A DNA stretch of 64,000 nt from Leifsonia sp. NPDC080035 (lineage in GTDB: Bacteria; Actinomycetota; Actinomycetes; Actinomycetales; Microbacteriaceae), in assembly GCF_040050925.1 (NCBI RefSeq), contig NZ_CP157390.1, forward strand, positions 868,001 through 932,000, given 5' to 3'. This document shows, piece after piece, positions 9,524 to 17,351 of this stretch; within the stretch, counting starts at the first letter, position 1, and every line of letters starts with the position of its first letter. Under the pieces are notes generated by a model. The model saw nothing but the letters and a program-made list of their open reading frames with translations. It ran no database searches and had not been told where the DNA came from. Position numbers and translations under genes: made by a program.

Positions 9524-12163
9524 CTAGCTCGACGCGCCGAGCTGCCGGAGGGCTGCCGTCAGGCCGGCGAGTGCGGCCAGGTCGCTGGGCAGCGGGCTCG
9601 CGACCGCTGACTGCTTCGCGGCGAGCGCCGCCGTCAGCTTCCATCCGCTCCCGAGCGCCGGCGAGCCGGTCAGCTCGAGCCCTGTGCGCTCCTGGCCGGT
9701 CGCGGCCGTGAACGAGGCGAGATCGGTGTACTGGGACACCCCCGCGCCCTTCGACCAGACCACCAGGGTCCTCGGAGCGGACGCCGACGAGCGCTGGAAC
9801 ACGTTGCCCTTCACCGTGACGCCCATCTGCGCCGCGGAGTACGCGCCGGAGTAGTCCTGGACGCAGAGCAGGCAGTCCGCCGAGCCCTGTCCGATGACGT
9901 TGTTCTGCACGTCGAACGGCCCGTTGATCCAGGTGACGGTGGGATCGGGCGCCGGGCGGCGCGGGTCGTGGCCCTGCACGGACAGGTTGCTCGCCCGGCG
10001 GGTGTCCTGCACGAGGTTGATGTTGCGGCCGTTGCCGGTGACGGTGTTGTTCCAGATCCGCACCTGGCTGGTGTCGTTGATCTTCATGCCGTCACCGTCG
10101 TTGCCGGAGACGATGTTGTCGACGATCGAGAACTTCGAGGAGATCTCGGTGATCAGGCCGTGCCCGGCGTTGTTCACGAAGTCGCTGTGCGCCACCGTGC
10201 CGTCGTAGACGGACTCGTCGAACCACAGGCCGGGGCCGGCGTTGTCCACGAAGACGCTGTTCGTGACGTGCACCGTCCGCGAGCGCGAGATCTTCACGCC
10301 GCCGGAGACCGGCGAGTTGTTGAAGTGCTCGGTGTTGTTGCCGAACGCGAGGACGTGGTCGACGGTGAGGTTGTCGGCCGTCGACATGCTCGCTCCGAGC
10401 ATCCCGTTGCGTGCGAGGGTGACGTTGCGCACCGTGGAGCCGGACTGCATCACGAACAGGCCGGTGGTGGCGCAGTCGGTGATCGCGACGTTCTCGATGG
10501 TGATGCCGGGGTTCTCGGCCGTGACCGCTCCCATGTGCGGAACCGACGGGGCGAACCGGGTGACGCCGATGCCGCGCAGGGTGCTTCCGGCGCCGCGGAT
10601 GCTCGCGGCCTTGGCGATGTCGCTCGCGCGGACGACGTGTCCGGCGGGGTTGCTGCCGAGCACCAGCTGCTTGGCCGCGTAGTCGACGTAGAACGTTCCC
10701 GCCGTCACCTGCGCGGCGGACGCGACCTGCTTCTGGGCGACGCCGTCGATCCAGACCTGGTCGGGATGCGCCGCCATCGGGTAGGCCGGGTTCACGAACT
10801 GCCAGCTCGGGGTCGTGTTGTCCGGCGCCCCGAACGTGTACGTCGGGCTCGCGTCGAACTGAGCGGTCCAGCCCTTGGCGACCCAGCGCGATCCGGATGC
10901 CGCCCAGCCGCCGACGACGCTGCTGCCGTCGAGCCAGACCGCTTCCTTCGGGTACGACTGGATGGTCACCTTCTTGCCGTCGGGGACGCTGATCCCCTCA
11001 TGGTAGGAGCCGCCGCGGACGACGATGGTCGAGCCGCTCGGGGCCTTCGCGATGGCGGAACCGATCGTGCGCAGCGGGGCCGCGCTGGTGCCGGCGGCGC
11101 CGTCCTTGCCCGTGGTCGCGACGAAGATCGCGTTCGCGGGCACGGGGTAGGAGGTCGAGCCGATCGCCGCGGACCCGGCCGAGACGCGGGTGGCGGTCGC
11201 CGGCTTGTCGGTCGACGGGGCGCCACCACCGGCGGCCGGAGGGTTCGGCTGCGTGGGCTGGGTCGGCTGCGTCGGCTCGGTGGGCTGAGTCGGCTCGGTC
11301 GGCTGCGTCGGCTGGGTGGGTGTCGAGGTGGGGGTCGGGGTCGGAGTGGGCGTCGACCCGCCGGAGGTGCCCTTGACCAGGCTGTACACGGTCGGGTTGT
11401 CGACGGTCACGGTCGCCGCACCGGAGGATGCGGACGCATACGTCCAGAGCGCGACGCCGCCGGGGCGGGTGATCCGCTTCGCGGAGCCGTCCTCCGCGAC
11501 CGCCTGCCAGGCCTGCGGCCCGCTCGCCGAGGTCCACACCCGGGCGGCGAGGTTGACGCTGGCGGTGCCGGTCGCCCGGAACTCGAGGAAGGCGAGGGTG
11601 TGCGCGGGGACCCGGAAGGGGAGGGTCGCCACGGCGAGCTGGGTCTGTGCGGTGGCGGAGCCGTCGACGCGGACGATCTGCAGCTCGGCGGTCCCTCCCG
11701 GCGCGACGCGGACGTCGGCGCGATAGTAGGAGCCGCCGGTGGCACGCAGCTGGACGCCGGTGGAGACACCGCGACCGCTCGTCGGCAGATTCCCGATCGC
11801 GAGGGCGTAGGTGGCGCGGGCGTCGCCTGCGCTGACGCCCTTGAGCGTCGCGGTGCGGGACTGGCCCGCTTCCGGCACCCGGACGGTGCCCGCGGAGCCG
11901 TCAAGGCTGAAGGACGACGGGTCGTTCACGGTGTAGGCGCCGCCGACGGGGGCCGCGCCCCATCCGCGCGCAGTGGTGCGCGTCATCGGGTCGGAGACGA
12001 GCAGTCTCCCGTCGGTGTAACCGGCGGCGACGGTGGCGGGCGCCGCGCTCGCGACGGTGCCGACAGCGGCGACGGCCGCGACGACTCCGATCGAGGTCAG
12101 AGCGGCGACCAGCTTCTGGCGACGGGTGGGCTTCCAGGATGCACGGTGGGTGCTACGGCTCAC
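9524..12163 (-). CDS. secreted right-handed parallel beta-helix protein with PT-rich linker
   Basis: A protein of 879 residues. The start is set at GTG 12163 (AAGGAC Shine-Dalgarno 6 bases upstream), giving a basic tail and hydrophobic core ending ASAAPA, a Sec signal peptide; longer upstream starts would bury the signal. Residues about 40-245 form a domain clearly related to the C-terminus of the 1487-residue protein (shared 'D..RT...GWG.A..GGA' and 'ARVW'). A Thr/Pro/Gln repeat linker (about 275-320) precedes a DUF1565 entry motif and PbH1 beta-helix coils ('GSTIVVRGGSYHEG', 'HGLITEISSKFSIVDNIVSGNDGDG') to about residue 800. Such helices are usually polysaccharide lyases, epimerases or hydrolases; catalytic residues are not identifiable. 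Placed in the polysaccharide locus, it may process the polymer outside the cell. Confidence 0.85.
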   Translation of the reverse strand: MSRSTHRASWKPTRRQKLVAALTSIGVVAAVAAVGTVASAAPATVAAGYTDGRLLVSDPMTRTTARGWGAAPVGGAYTVNDPSSFSLDGSAGTVRVPEAGQSRTATLKGVSAGDARATYALAIGNLPTSGRGVSTGVQLRATGGSYYRADVRVAPGGTAELQIVRVDGSATAQTQLAVATLPFRVPAHTLAFLEFRATGTASVNLAARVWTSASGPQAWQAVAEDGSAKRITRPGGVALWTYASASSGAATVTVDNPTVYSLVKGTSGGSTPTPTPTPTSTPTQPTQPTEPTQPTEPTQPTQPTQPNPPAAGGGAPSTDKPATATRVSAGSAAIGSTSYPVPANAIFVATTGKDGAAGTSAAPLRTIGSAIAKAPSGSTIVVRGGSYHEGISVPDGKKVTIQSYPKEAVWLDGSSVVGGWAASGSRWVAKGWTAQFDASPTYTFGAPDNTTPSWQFVNPAYPMAAHPDQVWIDGVAQKQVASAAQVTAGTFYVDYAAKQLVLGSNPAGHVVRASDIAKAASIRGAGSTLRGIGVTRFAPSVPHMGAVTAENPGITIENVAITDCATTGLFVMQSGSTVRNVTLARNGMLGASMSTADNLTVDHVLAFGNNTEHFNNSPVSGGVKISRSRTVHVTNSVFVDNAGPGLWFDESVYDGTVAHSDFVNNAGHGLITEISSKFSIVDNIVSGNDGDGMKINDTSQVRIWNNTVTGNGRNINLVQDTRRASNLSVQGHDPRRPAPDPTVTWINGPFDVQNNVIGQGSADCLLCVQDYSGAYSAAQMGVTVKGNVFQRSSASAPRTLVVWSKGAGVSQYTDLASFTAATGQERTGLELTGSPALGSGWKLTAALAAKQSAVASPLPSDLAALAGLTAALRQLGASS
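11244..11350. repeat. 9-base coding repeat encoding the PTQ/PTE linker
   Basis: Within the beta-helix gene a run of near-identical 9-base units (GGCTGCGTC and one- or two-base variants such as GGCTCGGTC) encodes repeated Pro-Thr-Gln/Glu on the minus strand, followed by Thr-Pro dipeptides. It is a flexible extracellular linker and the kind of tract that changes copy number by slippage in whole codons. Confidence 0.7.
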
Positions 12164-12297
12164 GGGTGTCCTTAAGGCAGAGGGAGGGCATGACGAAGAT
12201 GGGTGCCGAAGCACCCGCGAGACCAGTAACCGGTCTACCCCATCTCGGTGCCCGAGCACAACTCGAATGTGACCCGAACGGGGGTCACATCGCCCAT
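12164..12297. promoter_or_regulatory. leader of the beta-helix gene and terminator of the acyltransferase gene
   Basis: This gap carries, in minus-strand order, a perfect 9-bp stem with a 6-base loop at 12267-12290 (arms ATGTGACCC/GGGTCACAT), placed 7 bases after the acyltransferase stop and thus a probable terminator. It is followed by a 6-bp stem with a CGAA/TTCG tetraloop at 12201-12216 inside the 5' leader of the beta-helix gene. The leader hairpin could affect translation, but no riboswitch class is recognisable. Confidence 0.45.
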
Positions 12298-12984
12298 TCA
12301 GTCCCCCGCACGGGAGCCAAGCCTCCGTGCCGGGACGCCCCCGACGATCTCGCCAGGCTGCACCTCCCCGCGCACCACCGCACCCGCCGCGATCACAGCG
12401 CCCGCGCCGATCTTCGCCCCCGACAGCACCACCGCGCCCGCTCCGATCCAGACGTCGTCGCCGATCACCGTCTCGGCCCTCACCTCGCCCTGTTCCCGGA
12501 TCGGCCGGTGCGGATCGGAATACACGTGATTCTCAGAAACGACGGTGACGGACGGTCCGAGCAGGCAGTCGGCGCCGATGCGGACCCCGCCCTGGCCGAG
12601 GATGACGTTGAACGCCCCGATCGAGGTGCGCGGTCCGATGAGGATCCCCACTCCGAGATTGCGGATGACGCCGGACCCCCTGAGCACGGCACCCTGGTCG
12701 ACGGTCACCCCGTCGCGGAGCACGACGCCGCGGCGGGACAGCCCGTCGATCGTCACGCCCGACCCGATCACGGTGTCGGCGCCCAGCCGCACGTGCCGCC
12801 GGTTCCGGATGGTCACCCCGCGCGCCAGGTAGCTGGAGGGGAGCCCGCGGACCGCGCCGCGCGCCCGCTCCCGGACGCGCCGAGCCACGGACGCCACGAT
12901 GTCGTCCGCGGTGAGCGCGGGGTCGAGGCCCTGCTCGAGCTTCCTCGTCTTCCGATACGCCTTATCGACCAGCTGTCGCAGCAC
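12298..12984 (-). CDS. left-handed beta-helix O-acyltransferase (hexapeptide family)
   Basis: A protein of 228 residues. The start is placed at GTG 12984 behind GAGGAGG; it overlaps the upstream glycosyltransferase end by 23 bases. The first 60 residues are charged and helical; from about residue 65 to the end there are hexapeptide coils ([LIV]-G-x4 repeats: 'IGPRTSIGAFNVILGQGG', 'VIGDDVWIGAGAVVLSGAKIGAGAV') and the catalytic-type His in 'SENHVYSDP' (about residue 155). This is the WcaF/NodL/LacA type of acetyl-CoA-dependent sugar O-acetyltransferase. The paired glycosyltransferase upstream suggests it decorates the same polysaccharide. The exact acyl donor and sugar are unknown. Confidence 0.83.
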   Translation of the reverse strand: MLRQLVDKAYRKTRKLEQGLDPALTADDIVASVARRVRERARGAVRGLPSSYLARGVTIRNRRHVRLGADTVIGSGVTIDGLSRRGVVLRDGVTVDQGAVLRGSGVIRNLGVGILIGPRTSIGAFNVILGQGGVRIGADCLLGPSVTVVSENHVYSDPHRPIREQGEVRAETVIGDDVWIGAGAVVLSGAKIGAGAVIAAGAVVRGEVQPGEIVGGVPARRLGSRAGD

Positions 12985-14077
12985 GCCTGTCGCCTCCTCG
13001 TCGCATCCGCCCGGCCTCGACCGCGGCCCCGCGGATCGCGGCGACCGCGCGGTCCCACCGGTAGGCAGCGGCCCAGCGGCCGTCCACCGGGGTCGCTCGC
13101 GCCATCGCCGCCCGGACCGCGCGGACCATGGACGCGTCGTCCTGCGGGTCGAAGAAGTCCCCGACCGGCCCGAACTCCTCGAAGGCGGGGATGGCACTGA
13201 GCGCGATCCGCGCGCCGGACGAGGCCGCCTCGAGCACGGGGAGGCCGAAACCCTCGTCCAGGGACGGGAACACGAACGCCGCGCAGTTCTCGTACAGCCA
13301 CTTCAGCTCGCTGTCCGGCAGGAAGCCCGCGCGGATGACGCTCCCCGCGGCGACCGCATCGTCGAAGACCGCCGACGCGCCCGCGAGCCCGTCCGGCACG
13401 CCGACGACGACCAGGGGGAACCGCGCGGTTATGACCCCCGCATCCCCGAGCGCGCGCACCAGACGCTCCAGGTTCTTCCGGACGTTGATCCGCCCGACGG
13501 CGAGCAGGAACCCGCCCGAGAGGCCGGGCAGCGCCGGCGGCGAGCTCCGAGCCGAGCGGAACCCCTCGGACACCGCCAGCCCGGTGGCGATCGTCCGCCC
13601 GGCCAACCGCGGATTGCGGGCCTCGATGCGACGCCGTTCGGTCTGCGACGATGTCGCGATCACGTCAGCGCGAGCGGCGCCGCGCGGGATGAGAGAGAGG
13701 TAGGCGCGCTCCCGCGCGGAGAACCACTCGGGATGCTCCTGGAACATCACGTCGTGCACGTAGACCGCCCGGAGCGCCCGCGACAGCAGCGGGGTGAAGT
13801 TCTGGCTGAGGACCAGGTCGGCGCCGCGTCCGCGTGCGTCGAGCTCGAGCATCACCGCGGCGGCGTGCTGCGGCGTGCGGAGCCGCACCTCTGTCACAGC
13901 CGCAGGCGGCGCGAGCCGGTCAGCGCTCGCCTCCCCCGGGTCCGGACGCGCGAGGACGATCCTGTCCTCCGGGAACGCAGCGGCCCACGCGTGGACGAGC
14001 GAGATCAGCACGTTGCGACCGGACGGCGGTCCTCCGGTCCACCAGTAGCCGTCGATGAGAACGCGCAGCTCGCTCAC
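12962..14077 (-). CDS. GT4 family glycosyltransferase
   Basis: A protein of 371 residues with GT-B organisation: an N-terminal acceptor half ('SELRVLIDGYWWTGGPPSGRN') and a C-terminal donor half with 'LLAVGRINVRKNLERLVRAL' (about 185-205) and the GT4 signature 'FPSLDEGFGLPVLEAASSGARI' (about 270-290), where the EGFGLPVLEA Glu residues hold the nucleotide sugar. It should transfer a hexose from NDP-sugar to the growing repeat unit in the cytoplasm. It is the first gene of a minus-strand pair with the acyltransferase, reading away from the Wzz-like gene. The ATG at 14077 faces a 142-base divergent control region. Confidence 0.9.
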   Translation of the reverse strand: MSELRVLIDGYWWTGGPPSGRNVLISLVHAWAAAFPEDRIVLARPDPGEASADRLAPPAAVTEVRLRTPQHAAAVMLELDARGRGADLVLSQNFTPLLSRALRAVYVHDVMFQEHPEWFSARERAYLSLIPRGAARADVIATSSQTERRRIEARNPRLAGRTIATGLAVSEGFRSARSSPPALPGLSGGFLLAVGRINVRKNLERLVRALGDAGVITARFPLVVVGVPDGLAGASAVFDDAVAAGSVIRAGFLPDSELKWLYENCAAFVFPSLDEGFGLPVLEAASSGARIALSAIPAFEEFGPVGDFFDPQDDASMVRAVRAAMARATPVDGRWAAAYRWDRAVAAIRGAAVEAGRMRRGGDRRAATAGR

Positions 14078-14219
14078 CCCCTCTCATCGGCCGGATACCC
14101 GCCAAGTCTGCCCGCATTCTCAGGGACTTTCTGCCCCCCACTCAGGTGTCGAAAGATCCTCAGTTTTAGTGTTACTGTCGAAAGACTCGCACTGTCCCAC
14201 CCGACGACTTGGACACGAC
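14078..14219. promoter_or_regulatory. divergent control region with a repeated TGTCGAAAGA
   Basis: The region separates the minus-strand glycosyltransferase/acyltransferase pair from the Wzz-like gene. It holds two exact copies of TGTCGAAAGA at 14147-14156 and 14176-14185, 29 bases apart, about three helical turns, on either side of an AT-rich stretch (CAGTTTTAGTGTTACTG). The spacing on one DNA face suggests binding of a dimeric activator or repressor. No regulator gene is close by. Confidence 0.4.
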
Positions 14220-15659
14220 ATGGACCTCGGCGGCTACCTCAAAGTCTTCCGCGAGCGCTGGCTCGCGATCGCACTCTGCCTCCTCCTCGGCATCGGGACC
14301 GCGGCGGCCGTGACCGTCTCCACTGCGCCGACCTACCAGGCGAACGCGCTCCTCTTCCTCAAGGTGACCTCCGACAGCGGCTCGCTCTTCGACCGGTCTC
14401 AGTTCAGCGTCCAGCGCGTCAAGTCCTATCCAGACCTCGTCGACAGCCCCGACGTGCTCCGACCGGTGATCAGCGACCTCCACCTCGACACCACTCCGGA
14501 GGCCCTCGCCACCAGCGTCTCCGCGACGAACCCCATCGACACCGTCGCCCTGCGAGTGACGGCCCTCTCCGCGGACGCCAAGCAGGCCGCCGCCATCGCC
14601 AACGCCGTCTCCTCCGAGCTCTCGCAGGAGGTCGCCCGCCTGGAGGCGGCGTCGAGCTCCGCGAAGGCGAGTTCGTCGGTCCAGCTGGTCCTCACCGTTC
14701 CCGCCGTGACCCCCAGCAAGCCGCTGTCGCCCAACCGGACGCTGAACCTCGTGATCGGCGCGGCCAGCGGCCTCGCGGCCGGACTGATCCTCGCGATCCT
14801 GCTCTCCCTCGCCGACCGGCGCCTGCGCACCAGCGCGGACGTCCGCAAGATCGGCGGCCTTCCGCTCGTCGGCCAGCTGCCGCGGCGCAAGCGCGGCTGG
14901 GAGGGCCTCCTCCGGCGGCCCCGCGCCGGCGACGCCGTCAGCGCGTACAGCGAGGTGCTGACGAACATCGGGCTGCTCTCGGCCGGGCGCCTGCCGCGGA
15001 TCCTGACCCTCATCCCAGCGGGCGGGCACGGTGCGGCCAAGGACTCCCGCGTGCAGCTCGCGGTCGCCGCCGAGTCATCGGGGCGCAAGACGCTGGTGCT
15101 CGAGGCGGACGTGGCGTCCGCCCGATCCCTTCCCGCCGACGCCCGGCTCAGCGAGGTCGGACTCGCGACCGTCCTCGACGGCGAGGCCTCGCTGGCGGAC
15201 GCGATCGTCGACTCGACCAGCGGCACGGCGATCCTCCCCGTCGGCCGGCACAGCCGCCTCCCGATGCGGGATGCGGTGGCCACGCGGATCAGCGGCATCC
15301 TCTCCGAGCTCGAGGAGTCGTTCGCCCTCATCGTGATGCAGTCGACGCACGGCGCCCGCCCCATCGACATCGAGCTCGCCACCCAGGACGCGGACACCGT
15401 CGTGCTGGTCACGGAGTACGCGAAGACGCGCCCGAGCGACGTGAGCCGCCTGCTCGCGCAGCTCGAGCTCTCCAACGTGCGCCCTCTCGGCGTGCTCATG
15501 ACGGGAGTCCCGCGCTGGCGCCGCATCGTCGTCGCTCAGACCTGGCTTCCGAACGACGCGCGGACGCGCCACAAGAAGAGCCGGCTGCGCACGGTCGCGC
15601 ACACGGACCGTCAGCCGTCCGACTTCCCGGGAACGCAGAACCAGGAGTCGCTCGCCTGA
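14220..15659 (+). CDS. Wzz-like polysaccharide co-polymerase fused to a degenerate tyrosine-kinase-like domain
   Basis: A protein of 479 residues; the start is ATG 14220, which begins the MDLGGYLKVFRERW motif typical of Wzz/CapA/CpsC N-termini. Membrane segments lie at about 15-35 and 175-200, flanking an extracellular segment that sets polymer length. From about residue 215 the protein looks like a BY-kinase (CpsD/Wzc), but the Walker A position reads 'AGGHGAAKDS' instead of GxxGxGK[ST] and Walker A' reads 'TLVLEAD'. There is no C-terminal tyrosine cluster; the tail is basic and Gln/Asp-rich. It probably keeps a structural role without kinase activity. It stands alone, 60 bases after the repeated TGTCGAAAGA sites. 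Confidence 0.82.
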   Translation: MDLGGYLKVFRERWLAIALCLLLGIGTAAAVTVSTAPTYQANALLFLKVTSDSGSLFDRSQFSVQRVKSYPDLVDSPDVLRPVISDLHLDTTPEALATSVSATNPIDTVALRVTALSADAKQAAAIANAVSSELSQEVARLEAASSSAKASSSVQLVLTVPAVTPSKPLSPNRTLNLVIGAASGLAAGLILAILLSLADRRLRTSADVRKIGGLPLVGQLPRRKRGWEGLLRRPRAGDAVSAYSEVLTNIGLLSAGRLPRILTLIPAGGHGAAKDSRVQLAVAAESSGRKTLVLEADVASARSLPADARLSEVGLATVLDGEASLADAIVDSTSGTAILPVGRHSRLPMRDAVATRISGILSELEESFALIVMQSTHGARPIDIELATQDADTVVLVTEYAKTRPSDVSRLLAQLELSNVRPLGVLMTGVPRWRRIVVAQTWLPNDARTRHKKSRLRTVAHTDRQPSDFPGTQNQESLA

Positions 15660-15685
15660 ACACTCGGCGAACGGCCGGTTTCCTT

Positions 15686-15717
15686 TTGGTGACAAATACT
15701 CACTTTTCTGGAAGAAT
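15686..15717 (+). promoter_or_regulatory. possible promoter of the cytidylyltransferase gene
   Basis: An AT-rich island in a GC-rich background contains GGTGAC (15688-15693) and AAGAAT (15712-15717) separated by 18 bases. That fits a sigma-70-like -35/-10 pair about 35 bases before the GTG start at 15753, which has its own AGGGGAC ribosome site. Confidence 0.35.
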
Positions 15718-15752
15718 AGCCGAGTACTTCTCATCGAGCGAAGGGGACCCTC

Positions 15753-16169
15753 GTGACCGTCGGCTACGCAGCAGGGGCGTTCGACCTGTTCCACATCGGA
15801 CACCTGAACATCCTCAAGCACGCGAAGAGCGAGTGCGACCACCTGATCGCCGGAGTGGTCTCCGACGAGATGCTGCGGCTCACGAAGGGCATCGACCCGG
15901 TCATCCCGCTCGCCGAGCGCCTGGAGATCGTGCGCAGCATCGCCTACGTGGACGAGGCGGTCGCCGAGACGGTGCCCGACAAGCTGGACATGTGGCGCGA
16001 GCTGCGCTTCGACGTGTTCTTCAAGGGCGACGACTGGCGCGGGACCGAGAAGGGACTGCGCCTGGAGCGCGAGTTCGCCGCGGTCGGCGTGGAGGTCGTC
16101 TACTTCCCGTACACGATGACGACGTCCTCGACCCAGCTGCGCCAGGCGCTGGCCGCGCTGGCCGGCTGA
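15753..16169 (+). CDS. TagD-like glycerol-3-phosphate cytidylyltransferase
   Basis: A protein of 138 residues with the nucleotidyltransferase HIGH motif at residues 14-17 ('FDLFHIGH'), 'GDDWRG' at about 93-98 and the C-terminal 'TSSTQLR' (equivalent to RTxGISTT). These are the three signatures of the TagD/GCT family, and the length matches (about 130). The reaction expected is CTP + sn-glycerol-3-phosphate (or a related alditol phosphate) to CDP-alcohol + PPi in the cytoplasm. GTG start with AGGGGAC upstream. At the end of the polysaccharide locus it could supply the CDP donor for the CDP-alcohol phosphotransferase at 7195-7959; no TagB/TagF glycerophosphotransferase is visible here. Ethanolamine- or ribitol-type substrates are alternatives. 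Confidence 0.86.
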   Translation: MTVGYAAGAFDLFHIGHLNILKHAKSECDHLIAGVVSDEMLRLTKGIDPVIPLAERLEIVRSIAYVDEAVAETVPDKLDMWRELRFDVFFKGDDWRGTEKGLRLEREFAAVGVEVVYFPYTMTTSSTQLRQALAALAG

Positions 16170-16190
16170 CCCGGGCGGACTGACCCGGCC

Positions 16191-17351
16191 TCAGACCGGG
16201 ACGCCGCCGACCAGCACCAGTTCGCGCGCGGGCGCCGCCACGAGCGCCTCCGGCACGTTCTCGGCGTCGACCAGCACCACATCCGCCGGCGCGCCCGGGA
16301 CCAGATCGTGCACCGCCCGGCCGACGAACACGCCGGCGTCGCTCGTCGCGATGCGCACCGCCTCCACCAGCTCCTCGTCGCGGCGCGCCCCGGAGAGCTG
16401 CGCCAGGCGCGTGGCCAGAGCCAGCATGTCGCCGTCGCCGTACGGCCCCCAGAGGTCGCGGATGCCGTCGGTGCCGAGTCCGACCGGGACGCCGGCGTCG
16501 CGGAGCAGCCGCAGCGGCAGCCGCGGCGCGTTGATCGGCGCGACCGTCGTGATCGACACGCCCGCCTCCCGCATCCCGTCCACGAGCGCGTGCTGGCGGG
16601 CGGCCGGCAGCTCGCCGATCGCGAAGCCGTGCGCCACGTTCACCCGCCCGGCCAGCCCGAGCGCCCTCGTGCGCTCGATGATCAGCTCGTACTGGAACGC
16701 GCCGAGCTCGCCGCCGTCGTGCAGGTGGATGTCGATCCCGACCCCGCGGCGCCCGGCGATCTCGAACAGGCCGTCCAGCTGGCCGACCGGGTCGCGGTCG
16801 ATGGATGCGGGGTCCAGGCCGCCGATGTGGTCGGCGCCCTCCGCCGCGGCCGCATCCAGCAGGTCCATCACGCCCGGACGCCGCAGGACACCGTCCTGCG
16901 GGAAGGCGACGATCTCCAGCGCGACCGGCAGCCCGAGGGCGGCGACCGCCTCCCTGACCACCGCGATGCCGCGCAGGCCGACGCCGAGGTCCACGTCGAC
17001 GTGCGAGCGGAACGCCGTGGTGCCCTGCGCGACCAGCGCGCGCAGCAGCGCGCTCGTCGACTCGAGACTCGGGATGCCGAGCTCGTCGCGGTGCGCCCGC
17101 TCGTGCGCGATGCGACCCTGGGTGGTCGCCTCCCCGCCGTAGCTCACCCACGGCCTGCCCCACCAGCTCTTGTCGAGGTGGGCGTGCGCGTTCACGAACC
17201 CCGGCAGCGCGAGCAGGCCGCGGCCGTCGATCGCGTCGTCCGAGGGCCGAGCGGGCAGATGCGGCTCGACGGCGGCGATCCTGCCGCCCTCGATCAGGAC
17301 GTCGCTGGCGGCGCCGCCCCACGGCCGCACGTTCCGCAGCAGCGCGGTCAT
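16191..17351 (-). CDS. cytosine deaminase-like amidohydrolase
   Basis: A protein of 386 residues. The ATG at 17351 overlaps the upstream pip stop (ATGA), which fixes the start. Metal-binding motifs of the cytosine deaminase/N-isopropylammelide branch are present: 'NAHAHLDKSWWG' (about 52-63), 'DIHLHDGGE' (about 205), 'VAHGFAIG' (about 237) and 'LGTDGIRDLWGPYGDGDML' (about 310), which supplies the catalytic Asp. It should hydrolyse a C-N bond in a heterocycle or related amine in the cytosol. Coupling to a prolyl aminopeptidase is unusual and may only reflect shared transcription. Substrate unknown. Confidence 0.83.
   Translation of the reverse strand: MTALLRNVRPWGGAASDVLIEGGRIAAVEPHLPARPSDDAIDGRGLLALPGFVNAHAHLDKSWWGRPWVSYGGEATTQGRIAHERAHRDELGIPSLESTSALLRALVAQGTTAFRSHVDVDLGVGLRGIAVVREAVAALGLPVALEIVAFPQDGVLRRPGVMDLLDAAAAEGADHIGGLDPASIDRDPVGQLDGLFEIAGRRGVGIDIHLHDGGELGAFQYELIIERTRALGLAGRVNVAHGFAIGELPAARQHALVDGMREAGVSITTVAPINAPRLPLRLLRDAGVPVGLGTDGIRDLWGPYGDGDMLALATRLAQLSGARRDEELVEAVRIATSDAGVFVGRAVHDLVPGAPADVVLVDAENVPEALVAAPARELVLVGGVPV

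Noticed and set aside
11244..11350. The 9-base repeats as a CRISPR or satellite array
   Set aside because: Units are in frame, have no spacers and encode a Pro-Thr linker in a secreted protein.
9968..12175. A 735-codon plus-strand frame antisense to the beta-helix gene
   Set aside because: Low-complexity Arg/Asp/Gly-rich translation with no motif; the minus strand has a signal peptide and beta-helix repeats.
12899..16183. A 1094-codon plus-strand frame across the glycosyltransferase, Wzz-like and cytidylyltransferase genes
   Set aside because: Arg-rich translation without domains; three genes with clear family motifs lie in other frames.
16170..16190. Hairpin CCGGG...CCCGG between the cytidylyltransferase and amidohydrolase genes
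   Set aside because: Five pairs only and partly inside the expected coding ends; chance level in 70% GC DNA.
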